DNA of 64,000 nt from Metaphire vulgaris (Eukaryota; Annelida; Clitellata; Crassiclitellata; Megascolecidae): positions 17,624,503 to 17,688,502 of the forward strand of contig CM030836.1 in NCBI GenBank assembly GCA_018105865.1, given 5' to 3'. The number at the start of each line of letters is the position of its first letter. Position 1 is the stretch's first letter. The notes under the pieces were generated by a model. The model ran no database searches and had not been told where the DNA came from. It was given only the letters and a program-made list of their open reading frames with translations. The translations under genes were made by a program, and so were the position numbers. Shown one piece after another: positions 45,144-57,258 of the stretch.

Positions 45144-48100
45144 TATTAGATAAAGGAAACATGTGCATGTATATTAGGGTACAGTTTAATCGTCTGTCTG
45201 TTACTGAGACATGTTTTAGCAAATTGTGTTATTTACAGCCAAGAATAAGTGCAAATACCAAAAAGGCGACTGGTCTGAGTGCGACGTCGTCACAAATACG
45301 ATTACCAGAACAAACACACTGAAGAAAGGAGACGCTACAGTCTGCGAGGCGACAAAGGTTATCACCAAGAAGTGCAAGAACAAGAACGGTTAGCAGTGGA
45401 ACATTTTCACGTTGATTTATCCATTATCGCATTTTCGATTATCATTTGAACGTGAAGAATTGCGGTTTTCATTGCTTCTTGGCTTTGTGGCCATTTTGAA
45501 ATGTGTTTTGGTTCGCACGGCAGATTTGATGCAAGTCGATTTATTACGAAGAAAGCTTTTGGGTGGAGGATATCTGTTGCTTGCTTATTTGTGCATTTTA
45601 AAGAGAAGGAAAATCACAATCACATGGAGAAAGACAAGCTTTCAACAAAAATGGACAAGACAAAGCCGAAACTGATCATTAGGAAATTAGAATACTTTGT
45701 AATATGAAACTGTTGAAGTGCAAATATCAATGTTGTGATTATGAGCTGCTGCAGTGAAATCTGTATCACAAATATCACTATTGTTTTTAGTTATTAATAC
45801 AGATTTTCCTGTCATTGTATAAGGTGGCTCTGTATTTCATTATTGCTGTAACTATGACCTGATTGATATAATTTATGGAATTAAAAATTTTTTCTGGGTT
45901 TTTAAATTTATTTCCAATTTATTTCTCCCACCAAAGATGGGCTACACAATTCTACTTGTGACAGAATTAGTGCTTGTTCTGTCATTCATTTTCCAGGTTA
46001 TGTGAAAATGGAATCTATCCAGCCACTTCCAACGATTAGAAAATATGGCTGGCCCATTAATATATTTACGAGTGATGCACCGGTTTTGATGGAAGCCAGC
46101 TGGAATAGCGTTAAAAAGGCGCGGTGCAAGAGGTGGATCTTGAATAAAAAATACTGAAATTGAAGTACGGGTACTCACGTCAAATTGTACTGCTGAGGGT
46201 CTTGAAGTGGACCGCCCGATGGTCCAATTAGTTTGCTGATTGATAGTTCTGAATAATACATGCGCTAGTGCTGTGCAGACAGAGTGGGTTATGCACTAAG
46301 TTTTTCCTTTTTTCTGCCTGGTCAGAAAGTAATTCCTGAAAGGGATGTCTCAGTCTGTCTGCTTGCAGCTCTGCTCTTTAATATTGGTTGAAGCAATTTA
46401 CTTGTCGTTTCTGTGTTCTATTCCATTTTGTCTTTTGGCCAGTTGGTTTGGTTCATTGGTCAGCTGAGAGCTTGCTCTGATATCCTATTGTCCAGTGACT
46501 GGTTTTATATTGTTGTCCAACTGTCAGAACATTCTCTGATGTTTTCTCCTTGAATGCCCATCTTCTGGCCTATTTCCCCATGATGTCTTATCGGATGGAC
46601 TGTGTGGGTTAACGAATACTTCATTCGGCAAGGCGCAGTACTGTATAAAGCATTGAGGCTATAAAGCCTAATGCAGCTTTTTCGTCCAATTCACATACAT
46701 GGCTTCAGATGAATCAGCAGGAGACTATTGAAGCAGGCTTTATTTCCATCGTTTGCTACAGCTTTTTGGTTTCTAAGCCACATTTGGTTGAGTCTGACAA
46801 GGCAGTTAATTTAAGAGCTTTGATTGATTTTAAGCACACAAAAATGTAGCAATTTGATCTGACATCTGCTGCTTTCCTGCAGGGCTTTCTGCAAAATGCA
46901 TTACTGTTAACCTTATACTGTTTTCGTACAACATTTTGTGATTCTAAAAATCTGTCCACAGATGCTTGCATATCATTTTCCTTCTCAGTTTCCTTCTCAA
47001 GCCAAAAATGGATCCTTGGTTTTATTTTGTACCGGTTAATGATTGCAATTTTTCATTTTTCACACAACACATTCTGGATCTGTAAGGATAAACACTTTTC
47101 AACTTATACTGAGCAAGTATTTTGAGTTACACAATGCATTGCATTACAGTATGTATGTTTCCACCTTGTTGGGCTAAAGTAGAATCCAGATCAGTGAGTG
47201 AAACAGAGAGAAAAGATTTTATGAGGATTTATTTAGAATATGGTGAATATGTATGCAATATAAGACATTTTTATATTAGGTCTCTCAAGTGGTAATATGG
47301 GGCTCTTTGACTTACCGGTAGGGGAATTTCAGGTGACCCTGTTTTCCCAGCAACTAACAGTGGCCTTAGAGATTACAGTCTCTACAATGCCTGCTTTGAA
47401 AACAAGTTTTGCAGTTTCGTGCAGCTCTATGGATTTTATTTAATAATACTACTGGTAATCCTCAGCCGCCACCTAGTGAATATTTGTAAATTTTGCAAAG
47501 ACTGCGCCAATCAATATACAGTAGATAGGCCTGCTATTTCATATCATTTATGAAACAGTAGTGATTGGGTACAAATGTTTGTTGTTTTGGAGCATGAATT
47601 GAAGTCAATCAAGTCATGATAACTGATTTTTGACATATTATAAAAGAAATGTACAGCAGCATTCTCTAGTTCATTGAACAACAGTTTTGACTGTTGGAGT
47701 TAATTTGTGTGATTTGTGAAAGGGGCTGTTTTAGTATCCATTTAACTTACACATCACTGTTTCTATTTCACAGGTTTCTGTTGAAAGCAGTTGGCATGGG
47801 TGAATGAGTCAATTAGTGAACTTGTATAGCACTATTGTCATAAAAATGTCAGTGGCATGCCTAAATTATGCTGAGCTACACCCAACAAAAATCCAACATT
47901 CAATGTTTTTAAAGAAGCACTGGGGGGTTGGGTGGCTGATACCGATATTTTCAACCCTCCCAGGGTGTCATCATCGACCAGCTGGGGTTAGCTGCCTCCA
48001 AAAATTCAGACAATCTGTTTTACACAGTCTGGGTTCCATGTTGGGACAGATAGTCATACTACTTCTGACGACTTGTTTTTAAAAATTCTCATTGAATTTG

Positions 48101-48252
48101 TTTGTTGAATTAATTAATTATGTGTCTGTGGTGCTCAATGCCATTTAAATGTTCCCCACAACTATTTTCATTAGTTTTTTTCTTGTGTTGCAGCTGAAAG
48201 CCGTAAGAACAAGAACAGCAACCGAAGACGCAAGGGAGGTTCCTCCGAGTAA
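36069..48252 (+). CDS. PTN: Secreted pleiotrophin/midkine-family growth factor (4 coding exons)
   Basis: Heparin-binding secreted cytokine family (vertebrate PTN/MDK, fly Miple) acting at the cell surface through proteoglycans and receptor kinases/phosphatases. Coding exons: 36069-36141, 40591-40767, 45239-45388, 48194-48252; all junctions are phase 1. Product 152 aa (human PTN 168, MDK 143). Residues 1-22 are a clear signal peptide (MLKVALFVLVVALAMACTEA). The N-terminal domain has six Cys and the block GTKRGTRTGDNC; the C-terminal domain has four Cys with CKYQKGDWSECD and LKKGDATVC; the tail is Lys/Arg-rich. The ten-cysteine pattern equals that of PTN/MDK. GTRTG.(D/N)C and CKYQ are nearer PTN, but invertebrates usually have one gene ancestral to both. 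A poly(A) signal lies 330 bp after the stop. Confidence 0.95.
36720..36895. repeat. (AAT)n/(AGT)n simple repeat block
   Basis: Interrupted AAT tracts with a short AGT tract, followed by a copy of the AGTGGTTTAAGGAG repeat at 36911. Confidence 0.9.
38649..38711. repeat. (TA)n microsatellite
   Basis: About 62 bp of TA followed by a short TG tract in PTN intron 2. A smaller TA/TG complex lies at 38466-38530. Confidence 0.95.
39798..39842. repeat. (TA)n microsatellite
   Basis: A pure TA tract in PTN intron 2. Confidence 0.94.
40591..40767 (+). CDS. PTN: PTN exon with N-terminal six-Cys domain
   Basis: Acceptor TTTGCTTGAG|GAG. A second AG three bases on would drop one Gly. It encodes a Lys-rich start, DCSPWTHEECVIEGGAACGK and GTRTGDNCPVREKTFPCRVP, a thrombospondin-like beta fold. 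Donor TGCG|GTAGGC, phase 1. The annotated frame differs from the longest open frame at this site. Confidence 0.93.
41056..41150. repeat. SINE-like 'gtaagtaagtaaaatctcg' repeat
   Basis: GTAAGTAAGTAAAATCTCGT followed by AATTTATATA and a CTGCTTATTCTTATGTGCTTAATC block matches 12330-12420 in the same order. Confidence 0.7.
42055..42285. mobile_element. Possible 3' end of a non-LTR retrotransposon
   Basis: The segment ends in a tandem ACTA tail (ACTAACTAACTAAC), as CR1-like or other LINE 3' ends often do, and reads like the last codons of a reverse transcriptase polyprotein with frame breaks. Identification is weak. Confidence 0.3.
42600..43575. mobile_element. 960-bp non-autonomous hAT element
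   Basis: The element at 42608-43567 starts CAGTGGTTCCCAAAC and ends GTTTGGGAACCACTG, the classic hAT terminus type. The flanks ttttagac and gtttagac match 7 of 8. A second element is nested at 42815-43138. Confidence 0.88.
42812..43141. mobile_element. GGGGCTGTYCATTAATTA element nested in hAT
   Basis: The inverted ends GGGGCTGTCCATTAATTA and TAATTAATGAACAGCCCC enclose 324 bp, flanked by TTA on both sides. Several inner GTTGACGTAATT/GTTGAC motifs occur. It is a non-coding MITE. Confidence 0.88.
43712..43842. repeat. (TATATACTG)n and (TA)n simple repeat
   Basis: Five copies of a TATATACTG-type unit grade into about 70 bp of TA in PTN intron 3. Confidence 0.94.
45102..45144. repeat. (AAT)n microsatellite
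   Basis: An AAT tract shortly before PTN exon 4. Confidence 0.94.
45239..45388 (+). CDS. PTN: PTN exon with C-terminal four-Cys domain
   Basis: Acceptor GTTATTTACAG|CC. It encodes NKCKYQKGDWSECDVVTNTI then LKKGDATVCEATKVITKKC, the heparin-binding domain. Phase 1 at both ends. Confidence 0.95.
48194..48252 (+). CDS. PTN: PTN last coding exon (basic tail)
   Basis: Acceptor GTGTTGCAG|CT. It encodes (A)ESRKNKNSNRRRKGGSSE and stops at TAA 48250-48252. The basic tail is typical of PTN/MDK. Confidence 0.9.
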
Positions 48253-48600
48253 AACGTTGAGAGGTTGTTCGTGTTGCATTACATTGGGTTTAGGAGCCCG
48301 ATGCAGCGATGCAACACTCTTTGTCCCTATGTAATTCTATAGTTAACAGTCTTAAGTAATTTTAATCTTGTTTACTGTGTATATAAGTGTGTTGTTCTGA
48401 TTGAATCGAATCATGGCTGTTGTTTTCAAATTAGAACAAGTCTGCAGGTTTTTTTTAATGATTTTCTTTAGTGATGCTCATCTGGCAGTAGGATTCAGAA
48501 ACTTAAAATGATAGCTTAGTAAGGTTTATAGTATATCTTCTATAGCCTTATAAGTTTGTGTTTGAAATTTAATTTCTAATAAACTTTAGTGTTTGTTGGG
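48253..48600 (+). terminator. PTN 3' UTR with poly(A) signal
   Basis: AATAAA at 48578-48583, 326 bp after the stop codon, followed by a GT-rich stretch (TTTAGTGTTTGTTGGG). This is a plausible cleavage site near 48600. Confidence 0.65.
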
Positions 48601-51597
48601 CTAATTTAAGTGTCATTTCTATGGTTTTGTATTAATTTAATCATACACAAAGGTGAGTTCCGGCACCTTTTTTCTAGAGAAAAAGCACCGAGCAAGACTG
48701 AGCAAAATTTTTTACGAGTTTGCTAAACAAAGACCTCTTTACTGTAATTTGATTATGCCACTTGTACTAACCCTTGTGTGTTAACTACTATCTATGATTG
48801 ATAAAATATACCAGCATTGGTTGGACTTTTTGAAGAATGTTTTGAGTACCTTTACAGAAAATAGTGATTGCGTAACTGGTGCTTACCGGTACTTAGTGTC
48901 ATTTGATATTAATTTCTTGAGCACTTAGTGGGCTTTATACAAATCTTTATTAACAATTCATAACATGGTATATAAAGAAAGTTATGTAAAAGTTTTTTCA
49001 CGACTGCATGTGTAGATGCTAAGCAGGGGGGATGCAGTTGGGCAGTGGGGGGGGGGAGAGATTCCCCCCTACAAATCGCGCCCTGATGCTAAGAAATGGA
49101 GTTGTGTGTTTGTATGTTTGTATCATTGAACAACTCTGAAGCAAAGCAGTTGTCTGGAAAATTAGCATTTTATTTTATATATGTAAAGATTTTTCAGTTA
49201 GGAAAATTACTTTCTTCTGGAATTCTAAACAAAGTTAGGTGGTAGCATATTCAGATTATATTGACAGGATATCAAGGTTTTCATGAGGACTACACATTAT
49301 TTGCCGTTTCTACAATCTACGAATAGTAGTTTTGCAGTTATTTTTTTGTTGAATTTAATATTAACATGATTGATGACATTTCGATCAACTCTAATCTGAA
49401 TACAGCAAATATCAACTTTCATTTATGCATTAATCATTGTCATTACAGAGGCATGTGTAACTGTAGTAACATCTGAGTTGTAATGTATGGGGAGAGCAAA
49501 ACAAAATCTCAGGTTTAAAGCTTTAAAGCCATATCTGAGGTTCAGAAATTTTGACGAATTTTCACAGCAGAAAAGCAATATAAATCAGAAAGTATAACCT
49601 TTCAAGTAACACTTGAAAGAACATTTTTCAGTGCATCACTGTAGTATATTTTAAAGATTTGTAGCTAGCTATGGCTAGATCTTGTACTGTCAATCGAGTG
49701 AAATAGCAGAAGCGTTATCACGGAACACTTTGCTTGGTTGTGAAATAATCATTTCTAGAATGTCTAATGATAGATTATAATAATACATCTACTAAAACAT
49801 TTGCGTGAGAAATATTTAGTCGTGGGTGTTGTATTAAATATAAGTTGGTTCAATAAGGAGATTTTAGTAGAATTATTTTATCAATCACAAGTTTTCTGGT
49901 TTGAATTTGGACTTGAAACATGGATTTATCAGCTTATGTTAGTCCTTTGGTTTCAAATGTGTCATTTTGGTCTCCCAATTGTACCATTTTGCATTTTCTG
50001 CCAGTTTCATATGCTCTGTAGATTTTAATTTCTTTCCAACTTTTGTATTTGATGAACAGTGGCGACCACACAGGTGATACAGCAAACCATGTACCTCGAG
50101 GACAATGCAGCAAATGAGCGCGTACCAAAACAAATTTTTTTCAAGATGCCATTGCCCTAAATCCCTTTCGGCCACCACTGTTTACGGCCAAACATTATAC
50201 ATATTTTACTTTACATTTTACAATTATGTCTTCAACTAATAGAATTAGCTTTATTCTAGTAGTTTATTTTCCAAAATCTAGTGTTTTGTACTGTTACATA
50301 GATTGTGTATTTTAGCTGAAAGCAGTAAAGTAATTTACACTTCTGCTGTGAACTTTATTCAGATAAATGAGACATTTATTACACATCAATGAGAAGAAAT
50401 CGAAAATGTGATTGTTATGGATTGCACTGTTGTGTCAATTAGTGTTTGTGGCTTAATGCGGTTTCTACTATTCATTCCAACAAAAATTGAAAACAATTGA
50501 TTCATATAGGCCTACATGTGAAATTAAAGCTGCATTAAACGAATAATTTTCAAATTGTATCTCCAACCTGATAGCACTCCATCAGCTTTATTCATAATAA
50601 AATGAGTGATGAATAGTATCCAAACAGCTCTTGAATATACACAATTTTAGAAAAGAACTTTTATTATTTCACTCTACCATTTTTGCTCTTCTGACACTAG
50701 GGCACTCATTCAGGTCTAATATTCAGTAAATAGTAAATAGTTCAACTGCACTCTGGCACAGCGGAACAAATTTTTAGCAGGGGTTGCAGATTTACAGGGG
50801 CGTAGCTAAAAAAATCGTCAAAACCAAACCTGATGAGCAAAAAAGGTCATCACCCTTTGTCGTTTCTTAAAACTCTTGACAAGCAAAAAAGGTCATCACA
50901 AAAAAACAGCCTCATCTTCCAGGGTGCCCTCCCTAATTTTTTTCCAGGGGGTGTGGCTGCACCCCCACTTCCTACAGGCCTGACTGCACTTCTTATCTAG
51001 GTGGGATACAATATTATTGGCACACCTTGTACATTCAAATCCAAAACTGTGTCAAAATCTGAGATGAAGCTGTTGTCAAATATTAGCAGGTTATAGTTAT
51101 TGGATTAGCACAACTATAATCAATTCCACGATGGCTTTGAACAAAATGGTGTTTTGATTTAACCCAAGCACTTGTTGGTTCCAAGAAGGCAGCAGTAAAA
51201 TCTAAATCCAGGTATTTTTCCCTTTTTGTGGCAGAAAAATATCTGATAAATAAAAATTCCTCAAAGACATCATCTTTAAAACTATTCCCAGCTAGGCTAA
51301 AGTGATTTATTTGAAAGTAAATACGTTATCCTCGATGTCACCAATACCACTTATGTCACGTTAACATCACAGATGAGATACATTTATGTAGACTATTTGC
51401 ATCAACAAGTAAATGTTTTGACAATGGTATGTTCCTTTGCAGATGAAGCTACTGTTTAATGGTTAAGTTAATAATGCTAAAGATCTTAAAACTATATAGC
51501 TCCCATTATTATTTAAAAGTATAAATAAAACTACAATGTTAGAATCACAGATAAACTCCCTACTTCAGTCAATACTCTTTTACTCTTTTACACTGTA
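48601..51597. other. Convergent intergenic space between PTN and GMCL1
   Basis: AT-rich. It holds a 62-bp element (49024-49085) and a MITE-like segment near 50800-50990 (starting CAGGGGCGTAGCT). No exon seen. Confidence 0.5.
49016..49093. mobile_element. Tiny 62-bp element with exact 8-bp TSD
   Basis: The element at 49024-49085 starts CAGGGGGGATGCAG and ends ATCGCGCCCTG. The 8-mer atgctaag is repeated exactly on both sides (49016-49023, 49086-49093). Confidence 0.8.
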
Positions 51598-51603
51598 TTT
51601 ATT
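51598..51603 (-). terminator. Poly(A) signal of GMCL1
   Basis: TTTATT on the plus strand is AATAAA on the minus strand, about 240 bp after the GMCL1 stop. Confidence 0.5.
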
Positions 51604-51843
51604 TACAGATCTAAAAGCTTTCTTTGACTTCAGCATGAAGTGTTGTTTAAGCAAAGTTCAACATTTAGGCAACGTGTCTAGGAAAATCATGTATATTCGT
51701 GCTAATTATCACACAAGACGAGTCGGCGAGGTAATCACAACAGCTTGATAAGAAGGAACATAAATTCACATTGATTTGTTTCAATCGTAAAAGAACATCA
51801 TGAGCTCTTTTCCTCTGTCGGGAGAAGAGGTGCAGTATTGCAG

Positions 51844-53253
51844 TTAAGGAATTGTCATGGCAGTTGGTCGCTGCGTTGTGCCTATGGTCGCTTGAGGTGT
51901 GTAATAGAGAAAGTTACAACTTATTTGCAAAGGAAAGTTGACCGCGTCATCCACCGTCAGAACCAGAAATTCCTGGTTCATCTTCATGCTCAATTGCTGA
52001 ATGCCTGTAGTGAGTACTTTAGATGTTGCACTGTTGACGACAGAAGACGAAGTAACTGTGATTCGATAGACAATATGTCTGTGCGGCTGACGTCCAATGG
52101 CACCGTTGCAGTTACTTGGATCGGTGTTCCTCTTTAGGAAAATACGACGACCAATGCACGTGATCAGCACGTCGATTCCGTAGTTGAACCCGACCCACCG
52201 CCAACAGTACTGCCCCTCGGAGGGAACCATCCTACCACAGCGCATAGACGCAGATTCAAACACCTTGGCTTCGCATTTCTCCGGTCCAAGATCTTGGGAA
52301 GAATTCAGCTGAATCATTTGCAGCCACTGCTCACGATAACAAGAAAGGATCCATTTCATTGGAATTATGCAGTCGTCCTCCAGCACCTTGGCGGATCTGT
52401 GATCTGTTATTATGTGCCTGATACGAACCTTTGAAAAAACTTCGACATAAGCTGCGCCATCTGGTGTCTCGAGAAAGGACGGAGACCAGGCTTTGGCATT
52501 CACCTCAGACTTAACGAACTCATTAGTGGCCTGTTCCAAGTCTTTCATACTTCCATCCCAACCGGGTACTATTTGAAGGAAAAGCCATCTGCGAAGCATC
52601 ATATAGACGTCCACTTCAACCTGCATCACGTGGAGATCAGCACTCTGAACGAGGGTAAGCAACAGTTCGGGGCCAATGTCTTTAAGCAACTTGACATTGA
52701 GATGAGGCAAAAGATTTCTAAGTAGATACCGAACACAAGTATCCGATACCTGGTCATAACCATACAACTGTGAAGCCTCATAGTAAGCAACTACTGTATC
52801 CATTCTAATGTTTCCCAGCATTATGTCACCACACTGCTTCGTTAAACCATCAAGGCTGAAAAATACAGCAGTGGCCGCAAGATCGATGATACTTGATGGA
52901 TCAATCACCACATCATCGCGATAGAGCGAGCCGAGAGCAAAATCTAGAGCATCGATGGTAATGTTTGTATCAGGAATGTCCAATTTGATGTGATCCAGGG
53001 TTGCCTCTCTCCACGAGCCATTAAACATGTGACTAAAATACCCAGCCTGGCTAAGGTAGACTTTATGAAGTCGCCACTCTTTGCCCAGTGCAGAGATTGT
53101 GATATCACTACTTTTGCCATCGATGAACAAAGTTTTGTAGATGTACTCAGTTGTTGACAACAGCTTTCGTCGTTTTGGAGCATTCTGTTCGATATCATCA
53201 CTGTCCAGCTCTGCTTCACTATAACTTCGTTTTCCATTTAGTAAATTGCCCAT
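51844..53253 (-). CDS. GMCL1: Germ cell-less homologue (BTB-BACK protein), single coding exon
   Basis: 469 aa (human GMCL1 about 515). Nuclear-envelope-associated BTB adaptor for CUL3 ubiquitin ligase, needed for germ-cell formation in flies. Order: MGNLLNGKR (N-myristoylation-type start, also seen as MG.. in fly Gcl), acidic stretch, NLS-like PKRRK (26-30), BTB from about 38 (TTEYIYKTLFIDGKSSDITI, LHKVYLSQAGYF, LYRDDVVIDPS), BACK-like region (HVMQVEVDVYMMLRRWLFLQ), and the GCL C-terminal domain (MRCGRMVPSEGQYCWRWVGF, NFLYYTP). Start chosen at ATG 53253-53251: a consensus acceptor CATTCTGTAG lies five bases upstream, so the frame's extension beyond it is intron. The complete lack of coding introns is odd for this family. 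Confidence 0.95.
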   Translation of the reverse strand: MGNLLNGKRSYSEAELDSDDIEQNAPKRRKLLSTTEYIYKTLFIDGKSSDITISALGKEWRLHKVYLSQAGYFSHMFNGSWREATLDHIKLDIPDTNITIDALDFALGSLYRDDVVIDPSSIIDLAATAVFFSLDGLTKQCGDIMLGNIRMDTVVAYYEASQLYGYDQVSDTCVRYLLRNLLPHLNVKLLKDIGPELLLTLVQSADLHVMQVEVDVYMMLRRWLFLQIVPGWDGSMKDLEQATNEFVKSEVNAKAWSPSFLETPDGAAYVEVFSKVRIRHIITDHRSAKVLEDDCIIPMKWILSCYREQWLQMIQLNSSQDLGPEKCEAKVFESASMRCGRMVPSEGQYCWRWVGFNYGIDVLITCIGRRIFLKRNTDPSNCNGAIGRQPHRHIVYRITVTSSSVVNSATSKVLTTGIQQLSMKMNQEFLVLTVDDAVNFPLQISCNFLYYTPQATIGTTQRPTAMTIP

Positions 53254-55470
53254 ATTTCCTACAGAATGAAAATCAGTTGACAATTCTTATATATACAATT
53301 TACGATAATTCAGCTTTACTTAACTTATTTACAGACATCAAGCCATAACTGAAAGCTTGAAAATAACAGAAGGCAAGTACATATTCATTCCAAAACAGTT
53401 ACCAGTTACAACTTTCCCATATTTTGCTGAAAGTATCGCGCCTTGCATTGACAACTACGTTTCAAAGCCAAGTAGATTACCTGTGTAGCAATCTTTGAAG
53501 GTAAGCCCAATCTTCTAATTATCATCAATTAGTCTCTGAATAATAATATATTATAATAATAAATGGATTTTACGGGTTTAGTACGATTTCTTCTGTGTTG
53601 AAACCACTGTCACTCATAAACACCTCTATCCAACTTCAGTTTGTATGATACAGCTGCTATCTTTGATTCTACAAAGAACACAATTCGCAGAGAACAATGC
53701 CAAAAACCATACATATTAAATTTCGGTTCACAATTTTTATAAATATAAATCAAACGAACATATAAAGGTCTAATCTTGTTACCATCTAAGTGGATTTTTA
53801 ACATCGTCCCCTTCTTACCTTCATTGACATGTCAGCGTTGTCAAAGCGCTTTTGACTTTGGTATTTTCACTATGCTACAGCGCTATATAAATTGTCCAAT
53901 TAATAATAATAATAATAATCTAATAACCAATCGTACTCAAGTTACTTTCACACTAGTATCTGATACTCCTTTATTTCAGTGGTTTTTAGGTGCAATGATT
54001 TTCAAACAGGCTAACTTAGCCTCCTAAACCACTTGAAATCACGCTATTATTAAACTCTCTCTTACTTCGGAAGCGCTATAGAAATTCACGCGATTTGGAA
54101 AGTTGTTGTTGCCTACATGCTTCCAACGGAGACTACGGTTAGAATGATGAAGATTCTTCCGTTCAAAACAAAACAATCGCTTTTATTCGGGTCTTGTTAA
54201 ATACCAAAAATCACGAATCTAGGCTTCTGGTGCGCAATACATGTACTGTAGTTTAGATTTCATTATAGAAAGTCCAAAATCATTTTTAACACGGTGGTTG
54301 ACAGTAATTATTATAATAGCGACAACAACAATATTAGCAGTGATAATGACGACTGAATTTTAGGTGGTTTAGTAAGATCTCTCTACTTGTGTTGAAAACC
54401 ACTGTCGCTCATACAGAACAGACCTCCTTGTTAACTCGTGCCTGACCGCCACAGCTGTTGTCTTTGATTCTACAGAAGAACTAACACAAGTCAAAGATGA
54501 ACAGTGATGGTGCTTGACATGATCTTTTCTACACCATACTAAAAGAAATGCATCTGAATGATTTGCTCATTTGAAAATTTCTGACAGCAGTAATGCTTTT
54601 CACCAATATAAGTTTATTGGAATAATGATAGTGTGCATTCACTAGATGCCTTTGAAACTTGGAATTGTCACAAATTAAAACTATGTCACCATCTAAAGCG
54701 CTAATTTTCAAAATATGCGATCATTTAACTATTTCAGAAGCAATAGCAGAGGTGTCCTCGAGGTAGTTTTTAGGTTCTGCAAAACGTCTCCGAGAAGCAC
54801 ATGACCAATATGCCAGTTTCTAAAATATTTAGAAAGATTATCGCCATACAATTATAGCTTTCAGAGGTTCTGAACTTTTGAGACATCAGAAAATAAGAGC
54901 CTCTCCCAGTCTCCCCTTAAAAGACGACTGTTTTTATTATAATGGTAGATGTTGAGCGACCATCGACTGATATTAGATGCATCGCTTAATGGATCTATAG
55001 AAGTTCTTTAGAGGTTGCATGTATCTGAGTGGTTGCATGCCATGACATTAAAAATTGGCAACACTTCTAGCAAAGTTAGTCTTGACTCTTGAGTCTTGAC
55101 TCTTGACATCAGAGCATAGACTCATATAGCATGCATATTCGATTCTATGAAAATCTAAATATGTGACTGAAAGACTGCTTCACTGCCCCACGTACGGATC
55201 ATAGACCTCAATATATATTATTTTGATGTAGATTCTGTGGTTTCGGCAGTATTTTGAGTAGACGCACGAGAAGTGAAAGACTGAAAGGGAGAGTCGACCG
55301 TGGAATGGAATTCTCAAATCTCAATCCACCGTTTCTTTTCCAGTGAGCTGCATTTTCAACACGCGTTCATTCGAATGGACTTGTAAGACGCAGGCCTGCG
55401 TTGTAGCCGAAGGATCGGCACGTTGTTTTACTCTCCATATTTGCTCTTCGTATGATATTCACCATTCGAT
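53254..55470. other. GMCL1 5' intron/upstream region with two SINE-like copies
   Basis: A splice acceptor at 53259-53260 implies at least one upstream non-coding GMCL1 exon, not located. Two related segments (about 53552-53800 and 54344-54720) share GGTTTAGTA...TGTTGAAA.CCACTGTC.CTCAT and ...TTTGATTCTACA, and a third piece lies at 53965-54090. No coding exon is seen. Confidence 0.5.
55300..55470 (+). other. Possible first exon of the downstream gamma-syntrophin gene
   Basis: GTAAGTAC at 55471 is a near-perfect donor. It follows about 150 bp of higher-GC sequence containing ATGATATTCACCATTCGA|T. It could be a 5' exon of a plus-strand gene. No protein homology supports it. Confidence 0.25.
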
Positions 55471-57258
55471 GTAAGTACGCCGTCTACTAGATACATATTT
55501 GGGTTTATATGGCGCAATGTTGTTCGAGTTGTTTCATGATATTTTCAGGACATATTGATTGATGCATAGTAGATTATTGTTTTTGACAGAGCTTGTGGAA
55601 GAACTGATGGCATTCTCTTATGTTGAAACTCCACGAGAGATGACCACAGGCGTATAGGCCTATCTACTATACTAATTAACGTATCAAGAGAAATACGAAA
55701 GTGCTATATAAATTGAGCATTTGATTTGAATTTTAATACTCTAAAAATGCTGACGAAAATTGCGGTCTGCCAATGTTTTCAGAATTGGCACTTCAAACAG
55801 GGAGATATATTGGAACTTATGGTGTTGTGCTGCAAGTGAGTCATTGGCACAACATTCCTTTAGGGGTTAATCCCAAAGCTTTCCTTTTTTGCATCGGGGA
55901 ATTGTGGAGGCAGTGCCCATTGCTGAATCTTGGCCCCTTGACCTCATGATCTAGTGTCATTGTTCTCAACTCAGCTGTCTTGTTTAAGGCAGACATGTGT
56001 TTCAAATGGTGTTCTGGGCTAAAAATATTTTGTTATCAATTCCATGAAGGCTTCTCTATGCCTTTTTTGTGTTGGCCATTGGTCACAGTGGAAAAGCCTA
56101 CAGTGGGTAATTTTTTCAAAATGTAGTGGGGGTAATACTACTCCAGCACCAAGGTTTTTGGCATCCAGATGGGTCAGAAATTCTACAGTTTTGATATCCA
56201 ATGAGGTCTGCCTTGACCACTGGGGTGAGGTGGGATAGAGGTTACATTTTCGAGACCTCTGGCAAATCGAACACAGATAGACAGTAAGTCTCAGCATTGC
56301 TGTGCTTTACTATTGAACTTTAGGCATACGCATGCAGTCAGTCAGTCACCCTTTTCCTTTATGAGTAAAAACTTGCCGGCCCACTCAGCTTCAATCAAAT
56401 ATGGCTTCATGCAACAATTTCATTCTTTTCTGTTTCCAAAGGTCATGATTTTTCCCCTGGGTCTCTTTTGCTGACACAAGGCTTTTGGGACATATATAAC
56501 TCGTCATGTTGATTCATCGTCTTGCTCTCTACCAACTCTTTAGCTGGCAATAGCTAGACACAAAATGTTTCTATTATAAGTAGTTCTATCTTCTGTTAAT
56601 CGTCTTACTTCTACAATTGAAATTCCTTTGACGTTGATTAAGTAAATAAAATGATTACCTAATTGAAAATATTTTGCAATCTTACTCTAATAGGATTCCA
56701 CAAACTGACTCTTTCTCTTCATTGCCTACATCTAGAATTGTCACGTTATTGCAGTGATCTTTGATCTTATGGAATAAATAGTTTGTATGGTATGTGAACT
56801 TATTTATTTTTGGTAATTTGTACTCCTTTACTGCTGTAGTGCCTTCATAGTAAACATGCTGGGTATCATCATGCCATTACCATTAAGAAACAATCAACGA
56901 GTGACATTTGGAGGTTACGGTATGTGATAGAAGTGTCTGAACACTTGTGGATCACTTGGCTGGCTGCAGTAGGGCAACACAAAAGGTGCTTATGGCTGAT
57001 AAGTTCTTCTTAAGTGCGCTGTTTTGCTTAAAAGGCCAGACATTTCAAACATTCCAAACTTTATTCTTTATACCAGCTGCAACTGCAGCAGCTGCAGTGT
57101 TTGGAGATGGCTTGCTTGGTTTGCTTAAGCTTGATGATTGTTGGGATAGACCAGCCAATTGGATTCTAGTCATACGAATAGCTCTTCCTGTATTGCTCAT
57201 CTCATACTATGCATCTTTTAACAGCTTTCATTGACATGTCTGATTGTCTATGGTGCAT

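Noticed and set aside
51838..52137. Plus-strand open frame
   Set aside because: Antisense shadow of the 3' end of GMCL1.
53254..53283. Ten extra N-terminal residues of GMCL1
   Set aside because: They start at TTG rather than ATG and read through a consensus 3' splice site, so they are intron.
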